Part shown: positions 62,520-64,000 of the stretch, in pieces | How the letters are laid out: each line of letters starts with the position of its first letter | Position numbering within the stretch: position 1 is the stretch's first letter | Program-made: the position numbers and the translations under genes | Notes under the pieces: model-generated | Told to the model about the DNA's origin: nothing | Database searches by the model: none | What the model saw: only the letters and a program-made list of their open reading frames with translations | DNA from: Elgaria multicarinata webbii | Lineage: Eukaryota; Chordata; Lepidosauria; Squamata; Anguidae | DNA length: 64,000 nucleotides | Direction: 5' to 3' | Assembly: GCF_023053635.1 (NCBI RefSeq) | Contig: NC_086183.1 | Span: forward strand, 29,647,501 to 29,711,500

Positions 62520-63135
62520 ATGATTTCGATCACAGCTGAGGACGACCCGGGCTTGTCCGCTCTGCCGCTAAGATCATCTTCTTGGCTCGCCGCTCTGACC
62601 ATGTTACTCCACTTCTGAAATCTCTTCATTGGCTTCCAATTCACTTCAGAATCCAATATAAACTTCTCCTGTTGACCTTCAAAGCTTTTCACAGTCTAGC
62701 TCCTTCCTATCTCTCCTCTCTCATCTCACACTATTGCCCCGCTCGTGCTCTTCACTCCTCTGATGCCATGCTTCTCGCCTGCCCAAGGGTCTCTACTTCC
62801 CTTGCTCGGCTTCGTCCATTTTCTTCTGCTGCCCCTTACGCCTGGAACGCTCTTCCAGAACATCTGAGATCCACAAGTTCAATCGCAGCTTTTAAAGCTC
62901 AGCTAAAAACTTTTCTTTTTCCTAAAGCTTTTAAAACTTGATGCTGTTTGGACTTTATACTGTTATACTGTTAGTTTTACCCTACCCTGTGCCTGTTTAC
63001 CCTACCCAGTGCCTGTTTGCATTCTCTTCCCCTCCTTATTGCTCTACTATGATTTTAATAGAATGTAAGCCTATGCGGCAGGGTCTTGCTATTTACTGTT
63101 TTACGCTGTACAGCACCATGTACATAATAATAATA
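62520..63135 (+). mobile_element. L2-type LINE, 3' ORF2 part and 3'UTR
   Basis: The open frame 62582-62941 encodes the C-terminus ([20 protein letters not shown], then [19 protein letters not shown]). The 3'UTR has GTAAGCCTATGCGGCAGGGT and ends in ATAATAATAAT. Sense counterpart of the copy at 6388-7270, and 5' truncated. Confidence 0.85.
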
Positions 63136-63205
63136 ATTGTCCAGTTCCAGCAAAGGCCAGAGAATCAAACAGAGATGCGACGAGCGGCCTCCACAGGAGA
63201 TGGTC

Positions 63206-63233
63206 ATTCATTCATTCATTCATTCATTCATTC
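63206..63233. repeat. (ATTC)n microsatellite
   Basis: About seven CATT/ATTC units. Confidence 0.85.
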
Positions 63234-63939
63234 CTCCCTGTAGGCTCGCGTGCCCTGGCACTCCATTTGGGAAATATTGCTGGAGGTCAGTGAAGGATGG
63301 AAGAAAGTGTCAGAGGGCTGATGATGTACCTTCCCACCCGTATAATTTTGAAAGTAGGTTGGAGTTAGCAGGTCCCGGAAACACCCACCTCTCCCCACCC
63401 ACACCTTTCCTTGGGTTGCTTCTCTTATTCCTGGTTCTCCCCACGCAGTAACCGCCACACACACTAGACTAAACAGACGACTGAGGGGCGTTTGAGGAGC
63501 TGCTTTGGAAATCCAAGCTATTTACTTCCTGATTCATTTACTCTGCTGTTCATGGGTTCATTTCAGACAGCCTCTGTCTTTTTTTAAAAAAAGGACTGCT
63601 TTGGGGCAGGACACTGGGGTACCTGGGCTGTTGCAAAAAAAGAGGAAAATGGGGGGGAGTTCCGATCCCCCCATGCATAGTCAAGCTTTCGTAATTTAAT
63701 CTACCTGCTTTTCTCCTCACCCTCTTCACCACCGAGAATGCCAAAGCAGTGTTCGCCCTGCCTTGCTTTAAATCAAGGCTCTGCAACATTCCGATTACAA
63801 ATCCAATCTGAATTCAGCACAGCCGGAAAAGGTACCAGAAGCTACTTGTTTTGCATCCAAAGTGCATGCTTTATTCTTAACACAGGAAGCTATCTTATAG
63901 TAAGTCCAGTGGTCCATTTAGCTCAGTATTGGCTGGGTT
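63234..63939. other. Intergenic, nothing recognised
   Basis: No gene or repeat is recognised. Confidence 0.4.
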
Positions 63940-63944
63940 CACAC

Positions 63945-64000
63945 CATGGGTTGTTTTGTTGTTTGAAACCAGCCATGCTAACAACCCACAATTCACAGCC
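63945..64000. repeat. Start of a MITE, cut by the window edge
   Basis: GGGTTCACACCATGGGTTG resembles the ends of the palindrome at 8435-8805. Confidence 0.45.

Overview
The window is vertebrate nuclear DNA, most likely from a squamate reptile (lizard or snake). It has two spliced genes with conserved vertebrate proteins. The repeat set is a squamate one: CR1 and L2 LINEs, a BovB LINE piece, a tRNA-headed SINE with a BovB-like tail of the Sauria type, many short hAT-like palindromic elements, and a tyrosine-recombinase (DIRS) retroelement. No species can be named from the sequence alone.

Layout. 1-4.5 kb is repeat-rich intergenic DNA. 4.5-5.1 kb is a CCAAT-rich, then CpG-rich promoter. 5140-33569 (+) is HNRNPUL1, for which 15 coding exons can be placed with matching splice phases (871 codons plus stop). 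About 34.4-36.0 kb is intergenic. 36310-43239 (+) is CCDC97, with 5 coding exons (513 codons plus stop) and a clear AATAAA at 43827. From about 43.9 kb to the end no host gene is recognised, only repeats and unassigned DNA. HNRNPUL1 followed by CCDC97 on one strand is the order I recall from human 19q13.2, where TGFB1 comes next. TGFB1 is not seen here, nor is AXL upstream.

The most striking structure is in the last intron of HNRNPUL1. A DIRS-type element (23494-32517) fills about 90 percent of the intron. It is two near-identical copies, one inserted inside the other (inner copy 27676-30890). The outer copy resumes exactly where it was cut, with no target-site duplication, and both insertions sit directly after GTT. 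Inverted terminal repeats and internal complementary regions can be seen. Both copies are broken fossils, but their near-identity implies recent activity.

Other points of interest: a composite retroelement with a roughly 98-bp VNTR and an L2-like tail (13216-13811); eight CCAAT boxes in about 430 bp upstream of HNRNPUL1; a short HNRNPUL1 exon 1 that lacks the acidic stretch I recall from mammals; a long CCDC97 N-terminus with an internal duplication; and several palindromic hAT-like elements, two with perfect 8-bp target duplications.

Both host genes act in nuclear RNA metabolism. HNRNPUL1 is an RNA-binding hnRNP with SAP, SPRY, P-loop and RGG parts. CCDC97 is an acidic coiled-coil protein linked, as far as I recall, to the SF3b/U2 splicing machinery. 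Nothing in the sequence shows that they are co-regulated.
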